Shown here one piece after another: positions 26,928 to 35,758 of a DNA stretch of 64,000 nucleotides (positions are counted from its first letter, which is position 1; each line of letters begins with the position of its first letter). Position numbers and translations under genes: made by a program. The notes under the pieces are model-generated. The model ran no database searches, was not told where the DNA came from, and saw nothing but the letters and a program-made list of their open reading frames with translations. The stretch spans positions 62,001-126,000 of the forward strand of contig NZ_JALPRR010000006.1 in NCBI RefSeq assembly GCF_023630205.1, read 5' to 3'. Source of the DNA: Pontibacter ruber (lineage in GTDB: Bacteria; Bacteroidota; Bacteroidia; Cytophagales; Hymenobacteraceae).

Positions 26928-28046
26928 ATGAAAAAGAAGATTTTGATAACGGGCGGAGCCGGGTTTATAGGCTCTCATCTGGCAGACGAACTGTTGAACC
27001 ATGGCTATGAAGTAAGAGCGCTGGATAACCTGAGCGAGCAGGTGCACGGCAAGAACTGCGTACGGCCGGAATACCTGAACGAAGAGGTGGAGCTGATGAT
27101 AGGCGATGTGCGCAACCGGGAGGATGTGGAGCGTGCCCTGGAAGGAGTAGACGCTGTTTTCCATTTTGCAGCTATGGTGGGTGTTGGGCAAAGCATGTAT
27201 GAGATCCGGGAGTATACCGATGTAAACAACATGGGTACTGCTGTTTTATTGGAGGCCCTGATCAAGAAGCCGGTGCAGAAATTGATCGTTGCCAGCAGCA
27301 TGAGCATCTACGGCGAAGGCTTGTACAAAAACCAGCAGGGCGAGCAGGTGACCTGCAACGAGCGCCCGCTTGAGCAACTGAAAGCCGCTGACTGGGAACT
27401 GTATGACGAGCAGAAGCAAACGCTGCAGCCTTTCCCGACACCAGAATCCAAAACGCCCTGCCTGTCTTCGGTTTATGCCTTATCCAAGTATGACCAGGAG
27501 CGTCTTTGCCTGATGGTAGGCCGCGCCTACAACATCCCGACAGTAGCCATGCGCTTCTTTAACGTGTACGGCACGCGCCAGGCACTTTCCAACCCGTATA
27601 CCGGCGTGCTGGCGATTTTCGCTTCCCGTTTACTGAACAACAACTCTCCTATGATTTTTGAAGACGGTTACCAGCAGCGCGACTTCGTACATGTGCGCGA
27701 CGTGGCATTGGCCTGCCGCCTGGCCCTTGAAAAAGACGAGGCAAACGGAGAGGTATTTAACGTTGGCAGCGGCAACAACTACACGATCCGCGAGATAGCT
27801 GAACGCCTTGCCACCGTTATGGACAAAACGAACCTGCTACCGGAAGTAACCGGCAAGTATAGAGTCGGCGACATCCGCCATTGCTATGCAGATATCACCA
27901 AGGCGAAGGAAGTACTTGGCTTTTATCCGCAGGTAGAGTTCAACAATGGTTTAGAGGAGCTGGCAAACTGGCTGGAAGGTCAGATCGCCTATGACCGGGT
28001 AAGCGAAGCGAGCGCCGAACTGGCAGCCCGCGGACTGACGGTCTAA
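26928..28046 (+). CDS. NAD-dependent epimerase/dehydratase (extended SDR)
   Basis: A 372-residue sugar-nucleotide epimerase or dehydratase. Seen: KILITGGAGFIGSHLAD (Rossmann motif, residues 4-20), DNLSEQVHG, GDVRNREDV, FHFAAMVGVGQS, the catalytic Ser in ASSMSIYGEG, SVYALSKYDQE (Tyr-x3-Lys) and RFFNVYGTRQ. I use ATG 26928 rather than an upstream TTG at 26904, since MKKKILITGG is the normal start. It resembles UDP-glucose 4-epimerase / dTDP-glucose dehydratase relatives; precise chemistry is not readable. It is followed after 17 bp by a second epimerase fused to a glycosidase, suggesting sequential conversion of one nucleotide sugar. Confidence 0.88.
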   Translation: MKKKILITGGAGFIGSHLADELLNHGYEVRALDNLSEQVHGKNCVRPEYLNEEVELMIGDVRNREDVERALEGVDAVFHFAAMVGVGQSMYEIREYTDVNNMGTAVLLEALIKKPVQKLIVASSMSIYGEGLYKNQQGEQVTCNERPLEQLKAADWELYDEQKQTLQPFPTPESKTPCLSSVYALSKYDQERLCLMVGRAYNIPTVAMRFFNVYGTRQALSNPYTGVLAIFASRLLNNNSPMIFEDGYQQRDFVHVRDVALACRLALEKDEANGEVFNVGSGNNYTIREIAERLATVMDKTNLLPEVTGKYRVGDIRHCYADITKAKEVLGFYPQVEFNNGLEELANWLEGQIAYDRVSEASAELAARGLTV

Positions 28047-28063
28047 CTCCTTTTCAACCTCAA

Positions 28064-30142
28064 ATGACAACGTATAAAACTATGAATATAGATACTACTC
28101 CGAAGAACGAGACAGTGCGGCCCACTGTCGGACTCGTGGAATGGTTCAGACCTGGAGAGCAGGAACATGTAATGCAGGTACTGAACGATCTGAAAAAGTT
28201 AGGTGTGACGGAACTGCGCACAGGTGTTTCCTGGGCCGATTATTATACTGACGGGGGAAAAGCCTGGTACAACTGGCTGATCCCAACGCTGGCAAAAGAA
28301 GTAAAGGTGTTGCCCTGCTTTCTCTATACGCCGCCTTCGCTGGGAGAGAAACCAAGAACATCTGCCCCGCCAAAAGACAAAAAAGCCTATGCCGACTTCA
28401 TGGATGTATTCATAACCGACCTGGGGGAGCATTTTGAGTGGGTGGAGCTGTGGAACGAGCCAAACAACCAGGTAGAGTATGACTTCCGGCTGGATTATGG
28501 CTGGTACAAGTTCGCGGAGATGGTAGGCGGCGCAGCTTACTGGGCCAAGCAGCGCGGCAAGAAAACGGTGTTGGGCGGCATGAGCCCCATTGACCCGAAC
28601 TGGCTGCACGTGATGTTCGAGCGTGGCGTGATGCAGTACATCGATGCGGTAGGTATACACGGCTTTCCGGATGTGTTTGATCAGCAGTGGGATGGCTGGG
28701 AGTCGAATGTGGAGGCGGTGCGTGCTGTGCTAAGCAAGTATAACTCGACAGCAGAACTCTGGATTACGGAGGCAGGCTTCTCTACCTGGCAGCACGACGA
28801 ATACAAGCAGTTGCAGGAGTTTAACAACGCCATGAAAGCGGATGTAAGCCGCCTGTACTGGTACGGCATGCAGGACCTAGATCCGGCACAGCCGACTGTT
28901 TCCGGATTTCATCTTGACGAACGGGAATATCACTTCGGTTTGAAACGGGTGGATGGTACCCCGAAGCTGCTCTACAGGCTGTGGGCCAAGCACGGCGTGG
29001 ATGAGCTGGATAAGCTTTCCTATATCAAACGGAGCGAAGAGATTACGTCCGGTAAAACTTATACGTTGATAACAGGTGGTGCCGGTTTTGTGGGCACAAA
29101 CCTGGCGAAGCGCCTGCTCGATGAGGGCAAACGTGTGCTGGTGTTCGATAACCTGTCCCGCGATGGCGTGGAGCGCAACCTGCAGTGGCTGAGCGATACC
29201 TACGGCGACAAGCTTGAAGTATACGTAGGCGATATCCGCGACCTGTACACCGTAAAGAAAGTGGTGGCAAACGCAGAAGCTGTTTTCCATTTTGCTGCGC
29301 AGGTGGCCGTTACTACTTCCCTCCATTTGCCCATCAATGACTTTGAAATAAATGCACGTGGCATTGTAAACCTGCTGGAGGCAATCCGGGAGCAGGACAA
29401 TCCGCCGCCACTGGTGTTCACCTCCACCAACAAAGTATACGGTGGCCTTGAGGACCTGCAGTTTGTCTCTAACGGTACCCGCTACAATCCTGCCGAGGCA
29501 AGCATCAAGAAGAACGGCATCAGCGAGGCCCGTCCGCTCGACTTCCACAGCCCGTATGGATGCTCTAAAGGCGCTGCCGATCAGTACGTGATCGACTACG
29601 CCCGCACCTATGGCATTCCGGCGGTTGTGTTCCGCATGAGCTGCATCTATGGGCCGCACCAGTACGGCAACGAAGACCAGGGCTGGGTAGCCCACTTTGC
29701 CATCCGTGCCATCGAAGGGCAACCGGTCAGCATCTACGGCGATGGCAAACAGGTACGCGACATCCTGTTTGTAGAAGACCTGGTAGATGCTTTCCTGCTT
29801 GCACAGGAGCACATGCCGCACATTTCGGGGCAGGCGTTCAACATTGGCGGCGGTCCGCAGAACACGGTAAGTTTACTGGAATTGCTAAAGACCATCGGCA
29901 AGTACAAAGGCCAGCAGGTAACACTTACCTTCGGCGATTGGCGCCCCGGCGACCAGCATTACTATGTCTCCGACATCCGCAAGTTCAAACAGGCTACCGG
30001 CTGGTATCCGAAGCACAATGTGCAGGAAGGCATAGCCAAACTATACCAGTGGCTGTGCGAGAACCGAGGCATCGAAGTACCGATGATCCTGACATCAGAA
30101 CCAGAAAAAGAAGAAACCGAGAAAAAAGCAGCAGTAGCCTAA
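28064..30142 (+). CDS. Fusion: TIM-barrel glycoside hydrolase + CDP-paratose 2-epimerase-like SDR
   Basis: A 692-residue two-domain protein without signal peptide. Residues about 20-315 form a clan-A-type (alpha/beta)8 glycosidase: VELWNEPNNQ with acid/base Glu132 and ELWITEAGFSTW with nucleophile Glu236. Residues about 330-675 form an extended SDR: TLITGGAGFVGTN (337-346 core), FDNLSRDGVERNLQWL, GDIRDLYTV, FHFAAQVAVTTS, TSTNKVYGG, Tyr498-x3-Lys502 in SPYGCSKGA, and RMSCIYGPHQYG. The NLSR-ERNLxWL segment is characteristic of CDP-paratose/tyvelose 2-epimerases. The C-terminus is a charged Glu/Lys tail. Both catalytic sets look intact. The stop overlaps the next ATG (TAATG). A cytoplasmic glycosidase joined to a nucleotide-sugar epimerase is unusual; it may process an intracellular glycoside. 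Confidence 0.85.
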   Translation: MTTYKTMNIDTTPKNETVRPTVGLVEWFRPGEQEHVMQVLNDLKKLGVTELRTGVSWADYYTDGGKAWYNWLIPTLAKEVKVLPCFLYTPPSLGEKPRTSAPPKDKKAYADFMDVFITDLGEHFEWVELWNEPNNQVEYDFRLDYGWYKFAEMVGGAAYWAKQRGKKTVLGGMSPIDPNWLHVMFERGVMQYIDAVGIHGFPDVFDQQWDGWESNVEAVRAVLSKYNSTAELWITEAGFSTWQHDEYKQLQEFNNAMKADVSRLYWYGMQDLDPAQPTVSGFHLDEREYHFGLKRVDGTPKLLYRLWAKHGVDELDKLSYIKRSEEITSGKTYTLITGGAGFVGTNLAKRLLDEGKRVLVFDNLSRDGVERNLQWLSDTYGDKLEVYVGDIRDLYTVKKVVANAEAVFHFAAQVAVTTSLHLPINDFEINARGIVNLLEAIREQDNPPPLVFTSTNKVYGGLEDLQFVSNGTRYNPAEASIKKNGISEARPLDFHSPYGCSKGAADQYVIDYARTYGIPAVVFRMSCIYGPHQYGNEDQGWVAHFAIRAIEGQPVSIYGDGKQVRDILFVEDLVDAFLLAQEHMPHISGQAFNIGGGPQNTVSLLELLKTIGKYKGQQVTLTFGDWRPGDQHYYVSDIRKFKQATGWYPKHNVQEGIAKLYQWLCENRGIEVPMILTSEPEKEETEKKAAVA

Positions 30143-31158
30143 TGCAACCAGACACCCTTATATCTGACAACTCAACAGTAGCCGCCTCTAAAGCGGCTAC
30201 TACCATGAAAGCCGCTGTTATCACAGCGCCACAAAGTATAAAAGTACAGGAAACCGCTTTGCCGGAGCCACAGGCTGGCCAGGTGCGCCTGCGCCTGGAA
30301 GGCTGCGGTCTTTGTGCCTCCAACATACCAGTATGGGAGGGCCGGGAGTGGTTCACCTACCCGGTAGAAGCCGGCAACCCGGGCCACGAAGGTTGGGGCG
30401 TAGTAGATGCCGTGGGCGAAGGCGTGGACAACGTGAAAGCGGGCGACCGGGTGGCTGCACTTTCCTACAAGTCTTACGCCCAATACGACATTGCCGACGC
30501 CGACAAAGTGGTAAAACTGCCGGAGACTCTGGCAGGTAAGCCTTTCCCGGGCGAGCCGCTGGGTTGCGCCATGAACATCTTTCGCCGCAGCCGAATAGAG
30601 GCTGGCCAGACCGTGGCCATACTTGGTATCGGCTTTTTAGGTGCCCTGCTGGTGCAGCTGGCAAAACATGCCGGCGCCCGTGTTATCGCTGTGTCGCAGA
30701 GGGACTTCTCGCTGGAAATGGCCAAGGAGTGCGGTGCCGACGAGGTGGTGAAGATGGATGATCACTATAAAATTATAGAAAAAATTAGCCAATTAACAAA
30801 CGGAAACTTCTGTGAGCGCGTAATAGAGTGCACCGGCAAAGAGTGGCCGTTAAACCTGGCAGGCGAGCTAGCTGCAGAGCGCGGTATGCTCATTATTGCC
30901 GGGTTCCATCAGGATGGTATGCGCCAGGTCAACATTCAGCTCTGGAACTGGCGTGGTCTTGATGTCATCAATGCGCACGAGCGCGATCCACAAGAGTACA
31001 TTAAAGGTATAAGAGAAGCGGTTAAAGCCGTGGAAGAAGGTATTATCAACCCGGAGCCGCTGTACACCCATTCTTATACTTTAGAAAATATAAAACAAGC
31101 ATTCAACGACCTGAGCACCCGCCCCGACGGATTTGTAAAAGCCCTTATCTCTTTCTAA
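30142..31158 (+). CDS. Zinc-type medium-chain dehydrogenase
   Basis: A 338-residue MDR/alcohol dehydrogenase-like oxidoreductase. Seen: GCGLCASNIPVWEG (catalytic-zinc Cys and neighbourhood), GNPGHEGWGVV (GHE zinc ligands), GDRVAALSY, the PLGCAMNIFRRS segment, and VAILGIGFLGALLVQLA (NAD(P)-binding motif). The structural-zinc Cys cluster of classical ADHs is missing. ATG 30142 overlaps the previous stop by one base. A second in-frame ATG at 30205 (MKAAVITAP) starts exactly where the family usually begins, so the first 21 residues may be an extension or untranslated. In this locus it would oxidise or reduce a sugar hydroxyl together with the Gfo/Idh enzyme that follows after 5 bp. Confidence 0.85.
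   Translation: MQPDTLISDNSTVAASKAATTMKAAVITAPQSIKVQETALPEPQAGQVRLRLEGCGLCASNIPVWEGREWFTYPVEAGNPGHEGWGVVDAVGEGVDNVKAGDRVAALSYKSYAQYDIADADKVVKLPETLAGKPFPGEPLGCAMNIFRRSRIEAGQTVAILGIGFLGALLVQLAKHAGARVIAVSQRDFSLEMAKECGADEVVKMDDHYKIIEKISQLTNGNFCERVIECTGKEWPLNLAGELAAERGMLIIAGFHQDGMRQVNIQLWNWRGLDVINAHERDPQEYIKGIREAVKAVEEGIINPEPLYTHSYTLENIKQAFNDLSTRPDGFVKALISF
30177..30201 (+). repeat. Hairpin inside the dehydrogenase 5' end
   Basis: AGTAGCCGC, loop CTCTAAA, GCGGCTACT: a perfect 9-bp stem four bases before the alternative ATG at 30205. It could influence which start is used; this is inference from position. Confidence 0.45.
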
Positions 31159-31163
31159 AAACT

Positions 31164-32216
31164 ATGGAGGAAACACTACTCGACAACACACAGGAAACTG
31201 TTGCAGCTTCTTCTTCTACATCTTCTTCTCACAAGCCGAAGCTTGGCTTTCTGGGAGTAGGCTGGATCGGTCGTAACCGCATGGAAGTGATTGCGAAACA
31301 TGAAGCGGGAGAGATAGCTTTTGTAGCTGATACCGCTGCTTCCAATGCAGAAGAAGCCATCAAGTCAGTTCCTGGCGCTCAGATCGTAAACACGCTGGAA
31401 AGTATATTGGAACAACCTGAAGTGGAGGGTGTGGTGATCGCGACGCCAAGTGCTTTTCATGCCGAACAAAGTATGCTGGCCCTGGAAGCCGGCAAATCTG
31501 TTTTCTGCCAGAAGCCGCTAGGCCGTAATGTGGAAGAAACCAGACGCGTAGTGGAAACAGCCCGCAGCCAGAACAAGCTACTGGGCGTAGACCTGTCGTA
31601 CCGCTACACGGCAGCCATGCAGGAAGTATACAAAGTGGTACAGAGCGGCGAGCTAGGCTTTATTTACGCGGTGGAGCTGGTGTTTCATAACGCCTATGGC
31701 CCCGACAAAGCCTGGTTCTACGAGCCGAAGCTATCCGGTGGCGGCTGCGTGATCGACCTGGGCGTGCACCTGGTGGACCTGGCCCTGTGGAGTCTCAACT
31801 TCCCTGGAGTGAAAAATGTAAACAGCCGCCTCTACGCCAAAGGCAAACCCATCAGCATGTGCGACGGCAAGGTGGAAGATTACGCCACGGCAAGTATAGA
31901 ACTAGAAACAGGTACCAACCTGCAGCTCTCCTGCTCATGGAACCTGCCAGCCGGACAGGAAGCCATCATCAGTGCCACCTTCTACGGCACACAGGGCGGT
32001 GTAGCCTTGAAAAACATCAACGGGTCTTTTTACGATTTTGTGGCGGAGCGCTATTACGGTACCCGAGCCGAGCGTCTGGCCTCACCGCCGGATGAATGGT
32101 CGGGCAGAGCTGGCGTGGCCTGGGCAGAGCGCGTGGCCAAAGGAGAAGGCTTTAGCGAAGAGGCAGAAGAATTTGTGAAAGTAGCAGAAGTATTAGATAA
32201 AATTTACGGGAGGTAA
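31164..32216 (+). CDS. Gfo/Idh/MocA family oxidoreductase
   Basis: A 350-residue NAD(P)-dependent sugar dehydrogenase-like protein. A Ser/Thr-rich N-terminal stretch (about residues 8-26) precedes KLGFLGVGWIGRNRME (nucleotide-binding motif). VIATPSAFHAEQ and FCQKPLGRN follow, the latter corresponding to the EKP motif with Gln in place of Glu. The C-terminal domain contains GGGCVIDLGVHLVDLALW, with the conserved Asp and His of the family. The substrate is unknown but probably a sugar or sugar nucleotide in this pathway. It is spaced 5 bp from both neighbours. Confidence 0.87.
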   Translation: MEETLLDNTQETVAASSSTSSSHKPKLGFLGVGWIGRNRMEVIAKHEAGEIAFVADTAASNAEEAIKSVPGAQIVNTLESILEQPEVEGVVIATPSAFHAEQSMLALEAGKSVFCQKPLGRNVEETRRVVETARSQNKLLGVDLSYRYTAAMQEVYKVVQSGELGFIYAVELVFHNAYGPDKAWFYEPKLSGGGCVIDLGVHLVDLALWSLNFPGVKNVNSRLYAKGKPISMCDGKVEDYATASIELETGTNLQLSCSWNLPAGQEAIISATFYGTQGGVALKNINGSFYDFVAERYYGTRAERLASPPDEWSGRAGVAWAERVAKGEGFSEEAEEFVKVAEVLDKIYGR

Positions 32217-32221
32217 GAATT

Positions 32222-33322
32222 ATGGAAGCACATCATCCATCAAAGATCTTGATGACGGCAGATACCGTAGGCGGTGTCTGGACGTACGCACTGGAGTTAA
32301 TCAGAGCCCTGGCGCCACACGGCACACAAGTAGCACTCGCCACCATGGGTGCCCCTTTAAGCGAAGCACAACGCAAAGAGACAGAAGAAATCAGTAACCT
32401 GACCGTTTACGAAAGCAACTACAAGCTGGAGTGGATGGACGATGCGTGGGAAGACGTGGCGAAAGCCAGCGAGTGGCTGCTGCAACTGCGTGATGAGGTG
32501 CAACCCGATCTGATCCACCTCAACGGCATGGCCCACGGCAACCTGAACTGGGGAAGACCGGTGCTGGTAGTAATACACTCGTGCGTGATGTCGTGGTGGC
32601 GTGCGGTGAAGGAGGAAGATGCTCCGAAAGAGTGGAACAAGTACCGCGAAATGGTTACCCAGGGCCTGCAGGCTGCCGACATGGTCGTAGCCCCGACACA
32701 GGCCATGATGCACCAGGCCGAAGAACTGTACGGTCCTTTTAAACAGAGCAGCGTGGTGTACAACGGCCGTGGCCAGCACCATTTCCTGTTTGGTCGCAAA
32801 GAGCCATTCATTTTCAGCATGGGCCGCGTATGGGACGAAGCTAAGAACATCTCGATGCTGGCGCACATTGCCTCTGAGCTGCCGTGGCCGGTATACATTG
32901 CCGGCGAAGACAAGCACCCGGCTACCGGCAAAGTAGTGGAACTGGAAAACGTACATTTCCTGGGCCACTTAACCAACAAAGAAGTAACAGACTGGCTATC
33001 CCGTGCATCCATCTACGCCTTGCCGGCCAAGTACGAGCCGTTTGGGCTTACCATTCTGGAAGCTGCCATGTCGGGTTGCGCGCTGGTAGTGGGCAAAACC
33101 GAAAGCCAGGCCGAGATCTGGGGCAATGCTGCCAAGTATGTAGACCCTCGTAATGCCGACGAACTGCGCGATACCCTCAACAGCCTGATCGAAGACGAGT
33201 TCTGCCGCAACATCATGGCGTGCCGCTCCGTGAAGCGCTCGCATGGCTACTCCGCTAACCAGATGGCCCAGGATTACAAACACCTCTACGGGCAACTGCT
33301 GAAAACACCAGTAACGGCTTAA
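32222..33322 (+). CDS. GT4-type glycosyltransferase
   Basis: A 366-residue GT-B glycosyltransferase. TADTVGGVWTYALEL (acceptor-side glycine loop), LIHLNGMAHGN, VVAPTQAMM, VVYNGRG, then the donor domain with FSMGRVWDEAKN, VHFLGHL, and EPFGLTILEAAMSGCALV carrying the conserved E-x7-E. It adds a sugar from a nucleotide donor; acceptor unknown; cytoplasmic. Its stop codon touches a large palindromic element (33322-33478) that separates it from the CgeB-like genes. Confidence 0.88.
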   Translation: MEAHHPSKILMTADTVGGVWTYALELIRALAPHGTQVALATMGAPLSEAQRKETEEISNLTVYESNYKLEWMDDAWEDVAKASEWLLQLRDEVQPDLIHLNGMAHGNLNWGRPVLVVIHSCVMSWWRAVKEEDAPKEWNKYREMVTQGLQAADMVVAPTQAMMHQAEELYGPFKQSSVVYNGRGQHHFLFGRKEPFIFSMGRVWDEAKNISMLAHIASELPWPVYIAGEDKHPATGKVVELENVHFLGHLTNKEVTDWLSRASIYALPAKYEPFGLTILEAAMSGCALVVGKTESQAEIWGNAAKYVDPRNADELRDTLNSLIEDEFCRNIMACRSVKRSHGYSANQMAQDYKHLYGQLLKTPVTA

Positions 33323-33478
33323 ATCAATTTTGAATGAGTGAATGTGTGAGTAAGTTATACTCTGTCATCTCGACCTGCGGGAGAGATCTGGATTGGATTC
33401 AAAGTCAGTTTTCTCGCTATGCTCGAAATGACAAAACAACATTCACACATTCACTCAATCACTCATTCAAAATTGATT
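33322..33478. repeat. Nested palindromic element inside the glycan operon
   Basis: The outer arms 33322-33349 and 33441-33478 are inverted repeats (the right arm has an extra 8 bp). They enclose 33364-33432, whose own ends GTCATCTCGAC and GCTCGAAATGAC are inverted, with AGAGATCT / TTTTCTC inside. The left arm begins at the last base of the GT4 stop codon. The inner part is the same element type as at 3225-3250 and 3427-3487. Confidence 0.8.
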
Positions 33479-33518
33479 ATTCAATCATTCACACATTCAA
33501 TTATTCAAAATTGAACTT
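33479..33518. repeat. AT-rich ATTCAATCATTCACAC repeat before the first CgeB-like gene
   Basis: Iterations of ATTCA / CATTCAC ending in TTATTCAAAATTGAAC run right up to the ATG at 33519. A similar tract (36911-36985) precedes the methyltransferase gene, with the shared CACTCATTCAAAATTGA. Confidence 0.65.
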
Positions 33519-34655
33519 ATGAACATCACCCTTTTCTACCACTCTATACTTTCTGACTGGAACCATGGCAATGCGCATTTTTTAAGGGGTGTGGTGCGGG
33601 AACTGCAGGAGCGGGGCCATCAGGTACAGGTATATGAACCAAAGAATGGCTGGAGCCTGCAAAACCTGATCAAAGGGTATGGAGAGGAAAAACTGGAAGA
33701 GCTGCAAAGCTACTATCCGGGCATCAGCACCAACTTTTATACTTTAGAGACACTGGATCTGGATGAGGTTTTGGCCGATACCGACCTGGTGCTGGTGCAT
33801 GAGTGGAGCGAGCACGAGCTGGTAAAGCGCGTGGGTGAGCATCGCAAACAAAACGACTACAAACTCATCTTCCATGATACCCACCACCGCGCCGTAACAG
33901 AGCGCGAAAGTATGGCCAAGTATGACCTGAGCAACTACGATGGTGTGCTGGCCTTTGGTGAGGTGATCCGCGATCTGTACTTACAGGAAGGCTGGACCAC
34001 GAAAGCCTGGACCTGGCACGAGGCGGCCGACACCTCGGTGTTCTATCCACATGAAAATGAGGGCGAATATGACGGCGATCTGGTCTGGATCGGCAACTGG
34101 GGCGACGAAGAACGAACGGCTGAGCTGCACGAATTCCTGATCAACCCGGTGAAAGAGCTGGGGCTGAAAGCAAAAATATACGGCGTACGCTACCCGAAGC
34201 ATGCCCGCAAGTCGCTGGCTAATGCCGGCATCGAATACGGAGGATGGCTACCGAACTATAAGGCAGCCGAAGAGTTTGCCAAGTATAAAGTAACGGTGCA
34301 CGTGCCGCGCAGACCGTATGTGCAGGCGCTGCCGGGTATCCCTACCATCCGCCCGTTTGAGGCGATGGCTTGTGGCATTCCGCTGATCTCTTCGCCCTGG
34401 AACGACTCGGAAAACCTGTTCACACCTGGAGAAGATTTTCTGGTGGCAAGAACCGGCGAAGAAATGAAGCAGCACCTGCAAACGATACTTACCAATAAAG
34501 AAAAAGCGAAAGAGCTGGCAGCGCACGGACTGGAAACAATCCGCAGCCGCCATACCTGTGCCCACCGTGTGGATGAGCTGGAGAAAGTATGTGAGGAACT
34601 GGGCATCGAAACCGCAAAAATCTATCTCACCCAAAACGAACAATCTCCTGCATGA
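33519..34655 (+). CDS. CgeB-like glycosyltransferase 1
   Basis: A 378-residue GT-B-like protein of the CgeB / Glyco_trans_1_2 type. The start ITLFYHSILSDWNHGNAHFLRGVVRELQ resembles the next two genes (quoted part: HGNAHFLRGVVREL). A central WIGNWGDEER and the C-terminal IRPFEAMACGIPLISSPW followed by ENLFTPGEDFLVA form the donor-site half. The substrate is unknown. The stop overlaps the next start by four bases (ATGA), so the three CgeB-like genes are translationally coupled. Confidence 0.82.
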   Translation: MNITLFYHSILSDWNHGNAHFLRGVVRELQERGHQVQVYEPKNGWSLQNLIKGYGEEKLEELQSYYPGISTNFYTLETLDLDEVLADTDLVLVHEWSEHELVKRVGEHRKQNDYKLIFHDTHHRAVTERESMAKYDLSNYDGVLAFGEVIRDLYLQEGWTTKAWTWHEAADTSVFYPHENEGEYDGDLVWIGNWGDEERTAELHEFLINPVKELGLKAKIYGVRYPKHARKSLANAGIEYGGWLPNYKAAEEFAKYKVTVHVPRRPYVQALPGIPTIRPFEAMACGIPLISSPWNDSENLFTPGEDFLVARTGEEMKQHLQTILTNKEKAKELAAHGLETIRSRHTCAHRVDELEKVCEELGIETAKIYLTQNEQSPA

Positions 34656-35758
34656 AGACTAAGAAATTAAATATCGCCTTTTTTGGATCAAGCCTTGTAT
34701 CTGCTTACTGGAACGGTGCTGCCACTTACTACAGAGGTATTGTGCGCGCCCTGAACGAACGCGGACACCGCGTTACGTTTTACGAGCCCGACGCTTATGA
34801 CCGTCAGCAGAACCGCGACATGGAAGACCCGGAGTGGGCGAAGGTAGTCGTGTATGAGGCAACTGAAGAAGCAGTATACAAATGCCTGGAGCAAGCTGCC
34901 GAAGCCGATATGGTGGTAAAAGCCAGCGGTGTGGGCGTATTTGACGAACTGCTGGAGCGCGAAGTACTGAAACTGCAAACAGACGATCGCCTGGTGGTGT
35001 TCTGGGACGTTGATGCCCCGGCCACCCTGGACCGCGTGCACCACAACCCACAAGACCCGTTCCTGCCGCTGATTCCGCAGTACGACATGATCCTGACCTA
35101 TGGCGGCGGCGATCCGGTAATAAATGCTTATGAAGCGCTGGGTGCTAAAAAATGTGTGCCGATCTACAATGCGCTGGATACTGCCACGCACTTTCCCGTA
35201 GAACCGAACGAGCGTTTTGCCTGCGACCTTGCCTTTTTAGGCAACCGTTTGCCAGACCGCGAGGCCCGCGTAGAAGAGTTTTTCCTGAAGCCAGCTGCGG
35301 CCACACCCGACAAGAAATTCATCATCGGAGGTAGCGGCTGGGGTGACAAGCACATGAGCGAAAACGTGACCTACATCGGCCACGTGTATACCAACGATCA
35401 CAATGCATTCAATTGCACACCAAAAGCAGTCCTGAACATCAGCCGCGAAAGCATGGCCCGCTATGGTTTCTCACCTGCCACACGGGTATTTGAGGCTGCA
35501 GGTGCCGGCGCCTGCATCATCACCGATTACTGGGAAGGCATTGACTTCTTTTTTGAGCCGGAAAAGGAAATACTGGTGGCAAAAAGCGGTGCCGAAGTGG
35601 CATCCATACTTGCAGAATTAACTGAGGAGAGAGCCACGGCGATAGGCGAAGCGGCCTATAGAAAAGTACTGGCTGCGCACACCTACAATCACCGCGCAGA
35701 ACAGTTGGAAAAACTATTATATGCGAAGGTAGAACAACAAGACGAAGCACTGGCATGA
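34652..35758 (+). CDS. CgeB-like glycosyltransferase 2
   Basis: A 368-residue paralogue of its neighbours. NIAFFGSSLVSAYWNGAATY and YRGIVRALNERGHRVTFYEP make up the N-terminal domain. DLAFLGNRLPDREARVEEFF starts the second domain, and SPATRVFEAAGAGACIITDYW plus GIDFFFEPEKEILVA is the conserved C-terminal motif of the CgeB type (quoted in parts). It overlaps both neighbours by four bases. It probably transfers a sugar to the same growing acceptor, or the three act as a complex. Confidence 0.83.
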   Translation: MKTKKLNIAFFGSSLVSAYWNGAATYYRGIVRALNERGHRVTFYEPDAYDRQQNRDMEDPEWAKVVVYEATEEAVYKCLEQAAEADMVVKASGVGVFDELLEREVLKLQTDDRLVVFWDVDAPATLDRVHHNPQDPFLPLIPQYDMILTYGGGDPVINAYEALGAKKCVPIYNALDTATHFPVEPNERFACDLAFLGNRLPDREARVEEFFLKPAAATPDKKFIIGGSGWGDKHMSENVTYIGHVYTNDHNAFNCTPKAVLNISRESMARYGFSPATRVFEAAGAGACIITDYWEGIDFFFEPEKEILVAKSGAEVASILAELTEERATAIGEAAYRKVLAAHTYNHRAEQLEKLLYAKVEQQDEALA

